Shown: one piece after another, positions 38,277-48,950 of the stretch
Position numbering within the stretch: position 1 is the first letter of the stretch
Layout of the letters: each line of letters starts with the position of its first letter
Assembly: GCA_947626575.1 (NCBI GenBank)
Contig: CANQSR010000006.1
Coordinates: 1-64,000, forward strand
Source of the DNA: an uncultured Clostridia bacterium
GTDB lineage: Bacteria; Bacillota; Clostridia; Christensenellales; Borkfalkiaceae
Reading direction: 5' to 3'
Length of the DNA: 64,000 bases
Translations under genes and position numbers: made by a program
Notes under the pieces: model-generated
What the model was told of the DNA's origin: nothing
Databases searched by the model: none
Seen by the model: only the letters and a program-made list of their open reading frames with translations

Positions 38277-38445
38277 AAGTTTTTCGCGAAATTTGTTTTT
38301 TGTATTCTCGCTGTCCCCTTTGAGGGGAAAGTGTCGCGCCGCCTTTGCGCGACCCAAGGGGTGTCTTAAATCCGCAAAACAAATTCCGCGAGGGAAATGT
38401 GCGTTGGCGTCTTAATGGGTTGAGGTCTCTTCTTCGTTTCAACGG

Positions 38446-39295
38446 ACAAGAAGCAAACAGGGCTTTGCAAATTGAGTCGCCCACGCCCGAAATCAATTCG
38501 GGCTAAGGCAAGTAATTTGGAATGGGTTCGCGCCGTCATCCTGAGCGAAGCGACGAGAAATCTCTAAGAACGAGATTTCTCACTACGTTCGAAATGACGT
38601 AATGTGACCCCTTGGCGCCCCTATGAGGGGAGCTGGCGAGGCGGAGCCGAGCCTGAGGGGTTTTGAACCCCCTCAGGCATTTACGGAGCCATCGGCCCGC
38701 CACGCCAGAGCGACGGGCCGCTTCTACCCCCTCCTTGGGGAGGGGGGTAGGGGAGTGGGGAGTAAATAGGTTTACCATATGATACTCCCCACCTCAGTCA
38801 CGCCCGCGCGTGACAGCTCCTCCCCAGGGAGGCGCTTTGGAAACCCTTTCGGCGCTCCGCGCCACTTTCGCTTTCAGAGACAGCCGCCCGCTTCGCCCGT
38901 CATTTCGAGGAGCGAAGCGACGAGAAATCTCAAAGAACAAGATTCCTCACATGCGTTCGGAATGACGTGTTAGTGATTTCTCACTACGTTACTTCGCGCT
39001 GCGCGCTCGTGCGCCTTTGATGACAATAGAAGTGCGGCGTTCGAAATGACATATAGACCAAGCCCGTAAAAATAAAAAGCAAAATCGTCTCACGACATTT
39101 TGTTGGCACAACAAAATGTGTGAACATAAAATTTTTTTGCCTTAGCCCGAATTGATTTCGGGCGTGGGCGACCCAATTTGCAGAGCCCTGTCTGCTTGTT
39201 GTCCGCGAGAACATCTTATCGGGACCAAACCCGTAAAAGTAAAAAGTAAAATCGTCTCACGACATTTTGTTGGCACAACAAAATGTGTGAATATA
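38446..39295. repeat. repeat cluster between trkH and trkA (inverted pair, direct pair, two fold-back elements)
   Basis: Inverted pair 38446-38511/39137-39202; direct pair 39056-39127/39223-39295; GTCATTTCGA-type fold-back elements at 38535-38600 and 38898-38968. Confidence 0.8.
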
Positions 39296-39307
39296 GTAGG
39301 AGGTTTT

Positions 39308-39961
39308 ATGAAATCCTTTCTTCTGATCGGTATGGGGAAGTTCGGGCGTACGCTCGGACAAAAAATGCTCAACATGGGCGACGAAGTCACCATCGTTGAC
39401 AAAAACGAGGACATCATCAATTCCCTCGCGCCCCGTTATACCAACGCGCTCATTGCAAACTGCATGAACCTCGATAATCTGAGGACCATGGATATCCCCT
39501 CATACGACGCCTGTATCGTTGCCGTGGGGGAGGACTTTCAGGCGTCGTTGGAGATCACGTCCAACCTCAAAGACTTGGAGGCGCAACGCATCATCTCGCG
39601 CGCCGCGACCGAGATCCAGAGCAAGTTTTTAAGCCGCGTCGGCGCGGATGAGGTCATCTATCCCGACCGCGATATCGCCGAAAAACTCGCTATCCGTCTC
39701 AATTCGAGCAACGTCATCAACTATATCGACCTCGATACGGAGTATTCCATCTTCGAGATCGCGTGTCCCAAAAAGTGGGTAAAAAAGCGCCTCATAGACA
39801 TCAACCCGCGCAAAAATTTGGGCATGAACATTCTTACCGTCAAGAAGGGTGCGGAGGTAAGTTACGAACTCGACGGCGAATACGTGTTTGAGGAAGGCGA
39901 CCAGCTCGTTGTGTTCGGCAACACCGAACGCATCCTCGAATTTACCAACAAGACGAAGTGA
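39308..39961 (+). CDS. trkA: potassium uptake protein TrkA/KtrA (TrkA-N, TrkA-C)
   Basis: FLLIGMGKFGRTLGQKMLNMGDEVTIVDKNEDIINSL...ILTVKKGAEVSYELDGEYVFEEGDQLVVFGNTERI; SD AGGAGG. Confidence 0.93.
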   Translation: MKSFLLIGMGKFGRTLGQKMLNMGDEVTIVDKNEDIINSLAPRYTNALIANCMNLDNLRTMDIPSYDACIVAVGEDFQASLEITSNLKDLEAQRIISRAATEIQSKFLSRVGADEVIYPDRDIAEKLAIRLNSSNVINYIDLDTEYSIFEIACPKKWVKKRLIDINPRKNLGMNILTVKKGAEVSYELDGEYVFEEGDQLVVFGNTERILEFTNKTK

Positions 39962-40181
39962 TTTTTTTCAAACAGGAAGCGGCGGCGCCAACATGGCGCC
40001 GCCGCTGATGTTTATCATATGGAAAGGGAGAAGCGGAACGAACGAAGTCCAACACGTCACGAGGTGAGGGATCTCGTCCGATGCCATCTTGACCGCCCTT
40101 TCGAGTCATGTTGAGCGAAGCGAAACATCCCGAAGAACAAAGTCCGCTTACACGGCGCTTGGTCGCAATAAGATTCTTCGC

Positions 40182-40342
40182 GGATGGGAGTTCGTTGAAA
40201 GTCATGCTTATTCGGCTCAGAATGACGTGATGACGGATGGGCAGTTCGTTGAAAGTCAAACTTTCATGGCTCAGAATGACGTGATGACGGATGGGCAGTT
40301 CGTTGAAAGTCATGCTTATTTGGCTCAGAATGACGTAATGAC
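40182..40342. repeat. 54-bp minisatellite, 3 copies
   Basis: Units 40182-40234, 40235-40288, 40289-40342: GGATGGGCAGTTCGTTGAAAGTCAWRCTTWYWTGGCTCAGAATGACGTGATGAC. Confidence 0.85.
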
Positions 40343-40482
40343 GGACGGGCCCTACCCCCTCCTTGGGGAGGGGGATTCAGGGAGTGGGGATGAATTGGTT
40401 TTCCTCATGATACACCCCACCTAAGTCACGCTCGCGCGTGCCGTTCCCAACGGGTGGGCAAGGCGTACACAGAACGTATCTT

Positions 40483-41418
40483 TTATGCCTTTCCTGCGCA
40501 GCCCAAGACGTCGCAGATCTTGTGCTTGACGATGGCCTTCATGTTCGCACGGGCGTCGCCGAGGTATTGGCGGGGGTCGAAGTGCGAAGGGTTCTCCACA
40601 AAGTGCTTGCGGATGGCCGCCGTGAAGGCAACGCGCAGGTCGCTATCGATGTTGATCTTGCAGACGGCGAGTTTTGCCGCCTTTTTGAGTTCGCTTTCGG
40701 GGATCCCGATGGCATTCGGCATGGAACCGCCGAATTCGTTGACGATGGCCACTTGGTCCTGCGGCACGCTCGATGCCCCGTGCAACACGATGGGGAAGCC
40801 CGGAAGGCGTCTGCCGATCTCTTCGAGAATATCGATGCGGAGCTTGGGATCCTGCCCCGGCTTGAATTTATATGCACCGTGGGAGGTGCCGATGGCGATC
40901 GCGAGCGAATCGCAACCCGTGCGCGCGGTGAATTCCTCCACTTCGTCGGGCGAAGTGAACATGGCGTCGCTCGCGGCAACGTGGACGTCATCCTCGATCC
41001 CCGCAAGTTTGCCGAGTTCGGCTTCTACCACAACGCCGTGGGCATGGGCATACTCCACGACCTTTCTCGTGAGCGCGATGTTTTCCTCCCAAGGCTTGGA
41101 AGAGGCGTCGATCATGACGGACGTAAAGCCGAGGTCGATGCAGTCCTTGCAGATCTCGAAATCCGCACCGTGGTCGAGGTGCATGGCGATGGGGATATCC
41201 GTAGTCTCTGCGGCCGCCAGCACGAGGTGGCGAAGATATACGGGGTTGGCATACTTTCTCGCGCCCGCGGATACCTGCAAAATGACGGGGGAACGGCATT
41301 CGTTCGCCGCCTCCACGATGGCTTGGATCATCTCCATATTGTTGACGTTGAACGCGCCGACGGCATACCCGCCCTTATACGCCTTTTCAAACATCTCCTT
41401 GGTTGTTACGATTGGCAT
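40483..41418 (-). CDS. fba: class II fructose-bisphosphate aldolase
   Basis: YAVGAFNVNNMEMIQAIVEAA, IPIAMHLDHGADFEICKDCIDLGFTSVMIDASSKPWEENIALTRKVV, IAIGTSHGAYKFKPGQDPKLR, IVLHGASSVP. Confidence 0.95.
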   Translation of the reverse strand: MPIVTTKEMFEKAYKGGYAVGAFNVNNMEMIQAIVEAANECRSPVILQVSAGARKYANPVYLRHLVLAAAETTDIPIAMHLDHGADFEICKDCIDLGFTSVMIDASSKPWEENIALTRKVVEYAHAHGVVVEAELGKLAGIEDDVHVAASDAMFTSPDEVEEFTARTGCDSLAIAIGTSHGAYKFKPGQDPKLRIDILEEIGRRLPGFPIVLHGASSVPQDQVAIVNEFGGSMPNAIGIPESELKKAAKLAVCKINIDSDLRVAFTAAIRKHFVENPSHFDPRQYLGDARANMKAIVKHKICDVLGCAGKA

Positions 41419-41645
41419 TTTGGTTTCCTCCCGGATTGACTTTCCTCAATTATAATCCAACGGCGCGGAAATTGCAAGAGGATAGGCTCAAAATGGGGGA
41501 AATTTTTTCCGTTTTGCCGCTCTTCCATAAGTACACCTTATTCTTACTAAAAGCAACACGAATACCTGTAAGGTTGACATTGCAAAAGCGCGATGATATA
41601 ATGGATAGTGACATACTCTCATGAAAACATCGGAAGGAGGTCAAT

Positions 41646-44600
41646 ATGAATAGGAAACTTCGCTATTTGATCGCGTTGTTTGCGGCAACGGCGCTCTCGC
41701 TGCTCGGCATCGCGGGATGCGGCGGCGACGGCGGGCAAAAGGCCACGCTCACCCTCGATGCGGGGAGTGGCACGGTCGCTACGCAAGAATACGAGCTGGA
41801 AGAGGGGGCGGATCTCTATGAATTTCTCAAAGATAAGACCCCGACGCCGGAGGACGGCCTCACCTTTGCGGCATGGTATTGGAACGGCAAGCCCATCGAA
41901 GAGGGCGATACCATGTCCGCGGGGGGGGGTACTGTAACCGCAAAATATTATGCCCAATATACCCTCGAAGTCTATCTCGAAGAGGACGGCTCGTTCGTAA
42001 AGTCCGAGGCGGAGAGCAAGACGGACAGGGCCATCTTCGGCGACCCGCTCACCCTCACGGCGCCCTCGGTCGAACACTATGCGTTTGAGAGCGACCGGGA
42101 GGGGACGCGGCTTTCGAGTGCGGCGCTCGGCAAGAACGAGGTATTCAAGGCCTACTACACGATCGAGACGTACACGGTCATGTATCTTCCCTATGCCCCT
42201 GCGGAGGCCGGCCTCGAAGGCTCGATCCCCTCTTCCGCCGTGCGCTATGGCGATTCCGTCACGGTGGCGGACGGCAAGGCATACACCGTCTCCCCCGGAT
42301 ACCGCTTCGGCGGCTGGGCGACGGAGCTTGGCGGCGCGGTGGAATACCGCGGCGGCGAGGTGCTGACCCCTTCCGCGGATGTGCATCTCTTCGGCGTCTG
42401 GGACGTGGCGTATGCCGACCGTTTCGGCGGCGCCGATCTGCTGTTCTTCCCGCAGGCCGATGAAAAGGAGGCGGTGCTCGTGCGCGCGGGGCAGGAACTT
42501 ACGGGTACGCGCGACGGCGAGAATTTCTCCTTCGAGGATGCGGAAGGCCATGAAATTTTGAAGGGCAGGGCCGCGGCGGGGACCTTCGTCTACTACCGCG
42601 ACGCCATGAAGGACGTTAGCTACAAGCACGCGGACGCCTACACGGGCGCGGCGCATGCCGACGGCGCAACGCTGGCCTTCGACGGACGCGGCGGGGCGGA
42701 ATTTACCGACGCGGCTGGCGCGCATACGGGTTCCGTGACCTACGATCCCGCCACCATGTCCTATACCTTTACCTATACGGACGGCACGGCGCGCTTTTCG
42801 TTCATGCTCACCGAACTCACGGAAGGGGAGACTTCCACGCCCGCGTTCATCTTCGAAGGCGCGGAAGCGGGGGCGTATCTCGGCATCTCCCTCCACTATT
42901 TGGGCAGTACCACGGAGGGCATCTACGGAGACCTGCTCGTGCTTGACGGCTATGGCCATGCCTATCTGTTCGACGGGGACGATTATCTCGCCGCGCAGAC
43001 GCTGACCTTATATTACGTGGGGACCTATGTCCCCGACGGTGACAGCGGCGAAGTTGACTTTACGCTGGCGGACAGCGAGGGCAACATCACCCAAATGCGC
43101 GCCAAACTCATGACCTATGGCGGGCGGCCCGTCTGGTTTGCTGACCTCGGCTATGCGGGGACCTATACCGACTCCGACGGCGCAAAGCTCGTCCTCGACC
43201 GCTATGGCGCGGTCTATGGGAGCGCCGTCTATACCAAGGACGGCGCGGAGACTTCGGGCATCTTTACCTTGGAGCCTTCGCCGCTCGGCCTCGCCGTGCG
43301 CCTCATCCCGCAGACGGGGGACGCCATCACCTTCCGCATCGACACCTCTACCCACACCATGGAGCGTCTCGGCGGCGGCAACTATGCGGAGTATCTGCGT
43401 TACTATGGCGATACGGGCGAGATCGACGTCAATTGGCCCGTGCTGGTCGCGCAAAACGGCTCCGCCAAATATTATGAGAGCAAAGAGACGGTAACGGAGG
43501 GTACCGTGTCTGAGGTCAGCGGTTCGCAAAACCGTTTCCTCTTCACTTCGTCCGCCCTCAAATTCGAGTATGAATTGGGCGAGGGTTACTTTGAAGTGGC
43601 GGGGCGCATCTCCTATTTCCACTACTTCAAGATGTATCCGCTCGCCGAGCAGACGGGCGTCCGCACCCTCAGCGGGGAGAACGGAAGCGGTACGATCGTC
43701 TTGACGGACGCGGGCGACGCCGTCTATACCGGCGCGGACGGCGCCTCCCATCTCGGCGTCTGCACCATCCTAAACGGCGCGGACTTCGGCCTCTCCTATG
43801 ACATCGGGGAGTTTATGGATATCTCGACGGGCGAGACCCGCTATTTCCGCTTCGTCAAGAACGATGAACAGGTCTATGCGACGTTCTCCGTCCTCGGCGA
43901 AGAGACGGGCCTCTATCTGCTCTATGCGGACGGCGCGGTCGATGAGCAAGTGAAGCTCTTCCTTGCCGCCAACGGGGAGGAGCGCAAAGCGTTCTACCGC
44001 GAGATCGCGGAGGACGACGCCGAACAGAAGGCTTACGGGACCTATACCATTGCGGACGGCGAAGGGACGCTGACCTATTCGCAGGACGGCAAGGACGTCA
44101 CCCTGCAATTCTTGCTCGACCCCGCAGACGGGACGTTCGCCGTCCACACGGATAAGTGGACGGGCGTCAAGACCTTCACGAACGGGCAGAATTCGATCGC
44201 GCTCGACGGCTACTATACTGCAATTTACCGCGGCGAAGGGAGAGAGCTGACCGCGGAATATACCTTCGTCAGCGATACGCGCATCTATCTCTATGGCGTG
44301 ACCGAAGAGGGTATCTTCGAGGGCTATTTCGACCTCGACCTCGGACATGGTACCTACAAAGCGTGCGGCTATGAGGTCGGCCGCTATTACGACGACGCCT
44401 CCGACGACCTGCTCGATCTCGACGGATACGGCAAAGTCACGCGGTACAATATCACCGAGCATGACGGCGAGGGCAACCTCACCAAGCTCGAAGAGGGGAC
44501 GTACACCGTACTCGATGCCGACGAGGGGATCCTGCGCATCACCTTCGAAGAGAGGAGCTTTGCCGTCAAGCTGTATGCAGTGAGCGACGGCGAGGACCTC

Positions 44601-47564
44601 AGCCACTTCTACACCGTCGAGGATAAGGCGGCGGATACGTACCGCTCGGCCAAGTGGGAGTTCTTCACCCTCGACGGCTTCGGAAACGCCTACTTTACCG
44701 ACGCCTTCGGCATCACCTATCAGGGGACGTACACCAAGCGTTCCGCGCACGTCTATGCCTTCCGATCGGAGACATATGACGGCACGGCGTATATCGTCAT
44801 CAAAGAGGATAAGACCTGCGAAGTCCCCACGGACGGGTTCGTCACCGACGGCAAAGTCCTCGTGAAATATTTGGGCGGCGAAAAGAACGTCGTCATTCCC
44901 GATAACATCACGGAAATCGCCGCTTTGGCCTTCTCGGAACGCGCATCGGGGTCGCGTTACGACGGCGCCGCCATCGTCACGCTCGATCTCAAAAACGTTA
45001 CGAGCGTGGGCGCGAACGCCTTCAACGGCTGCACCGAACTCGTCAGCGTGACGGGCAACGAGGTGCTGACGGTCGCAGAGAGCGCGTTCTATGGCTGCAT
45101 CGAGCTTTCCGCGGTCACCATGCAAAAACTTACGACCATCGGCGAGTTTGCCTTCCATCTCTGCGAATCGCTCGAACACATCGGGTTTGACAAGGTGACG
45201 ACGGTCTATTCTGCGGCGTTCAGCGAATGCCACGGATTGATCTCCGCCGAGTTCCCCGCCGCCGTCAAATTCTATGAAGGCGTGTTCTATGATTGCTTCC
45301 TGTTGGAGACGGTGACGTTCGGCGAAACTCTTGCGCAGCTCGGTACGCCCGAAGAGGTGGTCACGGGCGTCTTTGAACGCTCTTACGTGGAAGAGCAGGC
45401 CCCGCTCACCCTCATTTTCGAGGGAGAAAGTGTTCCCGTCATCGGCGCGGATCTCTTCGCGGGCGTGACGTATTACACCGTAAAGGTGCCTACCATGTCC
45501 GTGGTCAAGAAGTTCTATGCGGATAAATCATGGGCAGAATACAGTCTCTATATCGGTATCGCGGATACGCCGCGTTCGTTCTATTGCTTTAATTATGGTA
45601 ACGTGTGGGCGTTGGAATTGGATGGAACAGTCAAGATCATCCGCGAAGGTTCGGTCACGGCGTACGGGGCGTATGAGATCAAAGAAGGGCAGTTGCTCGT
45701 CTATCGGAACGGCCTTACGGAGCCTGTGTCTCTCGGAGATGTAGACGAAACGGCGCACACGATTCTCGTGGATGTTTATGGCTACGGCATTGATTATAAA
45801 CCCGGTTCATGGTATTACTTCTATGAGGTAGGGAATGCACTTGAATTGACCGTTTCCTATACCGATGTGGACACCACGCTCACGTTCACGCCCGTTAAGG
45901 GAAATTTCTACACGGCCTCCACGATCTTCGAGGTCGATGCCGTGTTCGATGAGAACGGGGCAGAGAAAAACGTCAAGGTAGTCCTGGAAAGAAACATGTA
46001 CGGCAGCACCACGCTGTATATGGTGGTGGATGGGAAATATCGCAGGAGCATGAGCATCAGCTACTCGTCTAAGGAGGTCTCGCTCGGCGATCCCGTGTTC
46101 ATCCCCGTCGTCACGACCTACACGGCGGAGGATACGAGCTATCTCGCTCTTTCGCAGAACGACGAAGCGGCCACGCAGTACACGGCTTCCTTCGTCATCG
46201 CAAGCATCAGGGACGGCGATGGGACCCCGCTCAACGCTTCGCAGGTGGCCGTCGAGGCTGACGGCAAGTCGTTCAAGGTAAAGGATGCGATCGTCTTTGA
46301 CGGGTACAGCTATGTATTTACCTTTACCGTGGAGACCGAGACGGGCAAGTTTGATTATAAGGTGGAGGCGCAACGCCGTACCGTCGTCCAAAACAGCAGT
46401 TTCCGCGCCGTCATCTATCAGAACGAAGACGGCGAAGTGGCGAACATCGCCGCTTACCTCATGGGCAATTACGATTGGGAAGAACTCGACGGCAAGACGG
46501 AAGATTACGTCTATACGCCCTCGCAGGACGGCAAGGTCCACGAGTGGGTCATCTACAATTATAATTATGCGGGCCACTACACACTCACGCTCACGGGCAG
46601 CGGAGATGCGCTCACGGGAGAGATTTCTTCGGGCAAGGTCGCAAAGGGATATCTGAACAACACATATGCGATCGTGTTCTATGCGGGCGACGATATTTCC
46701 ATGCTCTATATGCGCAACACGGACGGGGTATACTCCAAGGTGGATGAACAGGAGATCTCCGAAAAGGAGGGCTATCTCGAAGTGACGCACGGCGGAATGA
46801 CCTATTACCTCACCGTGAACGGAGAAAGCGTCGAAATCGTCATTGCGGATATCACCTATCGATCCTCGGAGGACAGCGATTTCGCAGGGAGCCTGCATAT
46901 CGTGACGGGACCCGACGGGGTCATCTCTTCCGCAACGCTTACGGTCGGGACCGAGACCTATACAAAGTTCCTGACGGTGGAGGACGATTATCTCTTCTTC
47001 GGAACGGAGAAGGCCTACCGCGCCCATATTACTTCGGGCAAATGCACGATTGCGGAGCGTGAGATCAAGACGTTTACCGATGAAACGGCGGACGCCGAGA
47101 TCGCCGTCGTGGTCGAAAGCGATGACGTGATCGGGGTAATTTCCGCCAAAGTCGGCGGCACGGAATATGCGGCGCATATCGGAGAAAATTATACTTCGTG
47201 GAGAGATCGTACCATTCTTGTCGATGCCGAAACGCCGATGTGTTTCGTCGTCAATGTGGGCGAAAACACCATGCAGACCGTCAAATTGCTCGTGGCAGAG
47301 ACGGAAGACAAAACCTATCGTATCTATCTTGCCGCTGCCGAGGAAGGCGACTATAAGGTCGTCGGCCTGGAATTCCTCTACAACGGGAAGTATGTTTGGG
47401 AGCGTATCGATTACGCGGCAATGACGGATGGCGAGTATAATTGCGAAATCGACGTATATGCCGACTACTACGACGAATATAGCAGCTACGCAAACCTCTA
47501 TTTCAATATCACGATCGACGGCGATACTTGCAGTGCGACTTTGTACGATATCAGCGGTTACTAA
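41646..47564 (+). CDS. giant (1972 aa) surface lipoprotein with InlB/Listeria-type repeats, 'LDGYG' modules and an internal LRR block
   Basis: Lipobox SLLGIAGCGG; repeated LxLDGYGxAY modules; LRR_5-like block AFNGCTELVSVTGNEVLTVAESAFYGCIELSAVTM; promoter TTGACA-N17-TATAAT upstream. Confidence 0.85.
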   Translation: MNRKLRYLIALFAATALSLLGIAGCGGDGGQKATLTLDAGSGTVATQEYELEEGADLYEFLKDKTPTPEDGLTFAAWYWNGKPIEEGDTMSAGGGTVTAKYYAQYTLEVYLEEDGSFVKSEAESKTDRAIFGDPLTLTAPSVEHYAFESDREGTRLSSAALGKNEVFKAYYTIETYTVMYLPYAPAEAGLEGSIPSSAVRYGDSVTVADGKAYTVSPGYRFGGWATELGGAVEYRGGEVLTPSADVHLFGVWDVAYADRFGGADLLFFPQADEKEAVLVRAGQELTGTRDGENFSFEDAEGHEILKGRAAAGTFVYYRDAMKDVSYKHADAYTGAAHADGATLAFDGRGGAEFTDAAGAHTGSVTYDPATMSYTFTYTDGTARFSFMLTELTEGETSTPAFIFEGAEAGAYLGISLHYLGSTTEGIYGDLLVLDGYGHAYLFDGDDYLAAQTLTLYYVGTYVPDGDSGEVDFTLADSEGNITQMRAKLMTYGGRPVWFADLGYAGTYTDSDGAKLVLDRYGAVYGSAVYTKDGAETSGIFTLEPSPLGLAVRLIPQTGDAITFRIDTSTHTMERLGGGNYAEYLRYYGDTGEIDVNWPVLVAQNGSAKYYESKETVTEGTVSEVSGSQNRFLFTSSALKFEYELGEGYFEVAGRISYFHYFKMYPLAEQTGVRTLSGENGSGTIVLTDAGDAVYTGADGASHLGVCTILNGADFGLSYDIGEFMDISTGETRYFRFVKNDEQVYATFSVLGEETGLYLLYADGAVDEQVKLFLAANGEERKAFYREIAEDDAEQKAYGTYTIADGEGTLTYSQDGKDVTLQFLLDPADGTFAVHTDKWTGVKTFTNGQNSIALDGYYTAIYRGEGRELTAEYTFVSDTRIYLYGVTEEGIFEGYFDLDLGHGTYKACGYEVGRYYDDASDDLLDLDGYGKVTRYNITEHDGEGNLTKLEEGTYTVLDADEGILRITFEERSFAVKLYAVSDGEDLSHFYTVEDKAADTYRSAKWEFFTLDGFGNAYFTDAFGITYQGTYTKRSAHVYAFRSETYDGTAYIVIKEDKTCEVPTDGFVTDGKVLVKYLGGEKNVVIPDNITEIAALAFSERASGSRYDGAAIVTLDLKNVTSVGANAFNGCTELVSVTGNEVLTVAESAFYGCIELSAVTMQKLTTIGEFAFHLCESLEHIGFDKVTTVYSAAFSECHGLISAEFPAAVKFYEGVFYDCFLLETVTFGETLAQLGTPEEVVTGVFERSYVEEQAPLTLIFEGESVPVIGADLFAGVTYYTVKVPTMSVVKKFYADKSWAEYSLYIGIADTPRSFYCFNYGNVWALELDGTVKIIREGSVTAYGAYEIKEGQLLVYRNGLTEPVSLGDVDETAHTILVDVYGYGIDYKPGSWYYFYEVGNALELTVSYTDVDTTLTFTPVKGNFYTASTIFEVDAVFDENGAEKNVKVVLERNMYGSTTLYMVVDGKYRRSMSISYSSKEVSLGDPVFIPVVTTYTAEDTSYLALSQNDEAATQYTASFVIASIRDGDGTPLNASQVAVEADGKSFKVKDAIVFDGYSYVFTFTVETETGKFDYKVEAQRRTVVQNSSFRAVIYQNEDGEVANIAAYLMGNYDWEELDGKTEDYVYTPSQDGKVHEWVIYNYNYAGHYTLTLTGSGDALTGEISSGKVAKGYLNNTYAIVFYAGDDISMLYMRNTDGVYSKVDEQEISEKEGYLEVTHGGMTYYLTVNGESVEIVIADITYRSSEDSDFAGSLHIVTGPDGVISSATLTVGTETYTKFLTVEDDYLFFGTEKAYRAHITSGKCTIAEREIKTFTDETADAEIAVVVESDDVIGVISAKVGGTEYAAHIGENYTSWRDRTILVDAETPMCFVVNVGENTMQTVKLLVAETEDKTYRIYLAAAEEGDYKVVGLEFLYNGKYVWERIDYAAMTDGEYNCEIDVYADYYDEYSSYANLYFNITIDGDTCSATLYDISGY

Positions 47565-47752
47565 TTGAAACGGCGGGCGGGAGAGATCCCGCCCGCTTGA
47601 ATTTTTCCGCTTTTCCGCTCCGCAAATCCGTGAAAGTTTGCGCGAGGAAAATTGTGGAAAAAGCATTGACGCACGCAAAAAAGCGTGCTATAATAGCATA
47701 CGGTAAAGAGGCGTCCGAAGGCGCCAAAGAATTTTTGGAGGAATGATTCATC

Positions 47753-48772
47753 ATGGCAAACGTAAAAGTAGCAATCAACGGTTTCGGCCGCATCGGCCGT
47801 CTCGCGTTCAGGCAGATGTTCAACGCGGAAGGGTATGAGATTGTTGCCATCAACGACCTCACCAGCCCCACCATGCTCGCGCACCTTTTGAAGTATGATA
47901 GCGCGCAGGGCAGATACGAGGGCCACACCGTCTCCGCCAACGACGAAGAGAGAACGCTCACCGTGGACGGCAAGTCCATCAAGATCTATGAGGAAAAGGA
48001 TGCCGCCAACCTTCCTTGGGGCGCCCTCGGCGTAGACGTCGTTCTCGAATGCACGGGCTTCTATACCTCCAAGGCGAAGTCCGAAGCGCATATCAAGGCC
48101 GGCGCAAAGAAAGTCGTCATCTCCGCTCCCGCGGGCAACGATCTTCCCACCATCGTGTTCGGCGTCAACGAGCAGACCCTCAAAAAGGATGATACCATCA
48201 TCTCGGCCGCAAGCTGCACCACCAACTGCCTTGCTCCCATGGCCAACGCGCTCAACAACGCGTATCCCATCGTTTCGGGCATCATGACCACCGTCCACGC
48301 CTTCACGGGCGACCAGATGGTCCTCGACGGCCCTCACCGCAAGGGCGATTTGAGAAGGGCGCGCGCCGCGGCCGTGAACATCGTTCCCAACTCCACGGGC
48401 GCCGCGAAGGCCATCGGCCTCGTCATCCCCGCCCTCAACGGCAAGCTCATCGGCAGCGCACAGCGCGTTCCCGTTCCCACCGGTTCGACGACCATCCTCG
48501 TCGCCGTCGTCAAGGGCAAGGATATCACCAAGCAGAGCATCAACGACGCCATGAAGGCCGCCGCTTCCGCTTCCTTCGGTTACACCGAGGAACTGCTCGT
48601 CTCCTCGGATATCATCGGCATCACCTATGGCTCCCTCTTCGATGCCACCCAGACCATGGTCACCAAGATCGACGACGATACCTATCAGGTGCAGGTCGTC
48701 GCTTGGTACGATAACGAGAACAGCTACACGTCGCAGATGGTCCGCACCATCAAGTACTTCGCCGAGCTGTAA
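47753..48772 (+). CDS. gap: type I glyceraldehyde-3-phosphate dehydrogenase
   Basis: [96 protein letters not shown]. Confidence 0.98.
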   Translation: MANVKVAINGFGRIGRLAFRQMFNAEGYEIVAINDLTSPTMLAHLLKYDSAQGRYEGHTVSANDEERTLTVDGKSIKIYEEKDAANLPWGALGVDVVLECTGFYTSKAKSEAHIKAGAKKVVISAPAGNDLPTIVFGVNEQTLKKDDTIISAASCTTNCLAPMANALNNAYPIVSGIMTTVHAFTGDQMVLDGPHRKGDLRRARAAAVNIVPNSTGAAKAIGLVIPALNGKLIGSAQRVPVPTGSTTILVAVVKGKDITKQSINDAMKAAASASFGYTEELLVSSDIIGITYGSLFDATQTMVTKIDDDTYQVQVVAWYDNENSYTSQMVRTIKYFAEL

Positions 48773-48790
48773 TCGGAAAAGCAATAAAGC

Positions 48791-48822
48791 AAAAGCGCTC
48801 CCCGCCGGGAGCGCTTTTATCA
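48791..48822 (+). terminator. intrinsic terminator after gap
   Basis: AAAAGCGCTCCC-CGCC-GGGAGCGCTTTTA. Confidence 0.85.
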
Positions 48823-48950
48823 TACTTTCCCTCGCAGACCCTTTACGACCTATTAGGGAGCAAGAGAACCGCCCTCGTCGCCCCCTGTGGGGGAGATGTC
48901 ACGAGCTTGCGAGTGACAGAGGGGTTTTGGGAACCCTTTCGGCCTAACAT

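Noticed and set aside
38209-39307. Short ORFs between trkH and trkA
   Set aside because: They overlap repeat elements with no SD or domain support.
45807-47678. 623-aa minus-strand ORF
   Set aside because: Antisense shadow of the giant lipoprotein gene.
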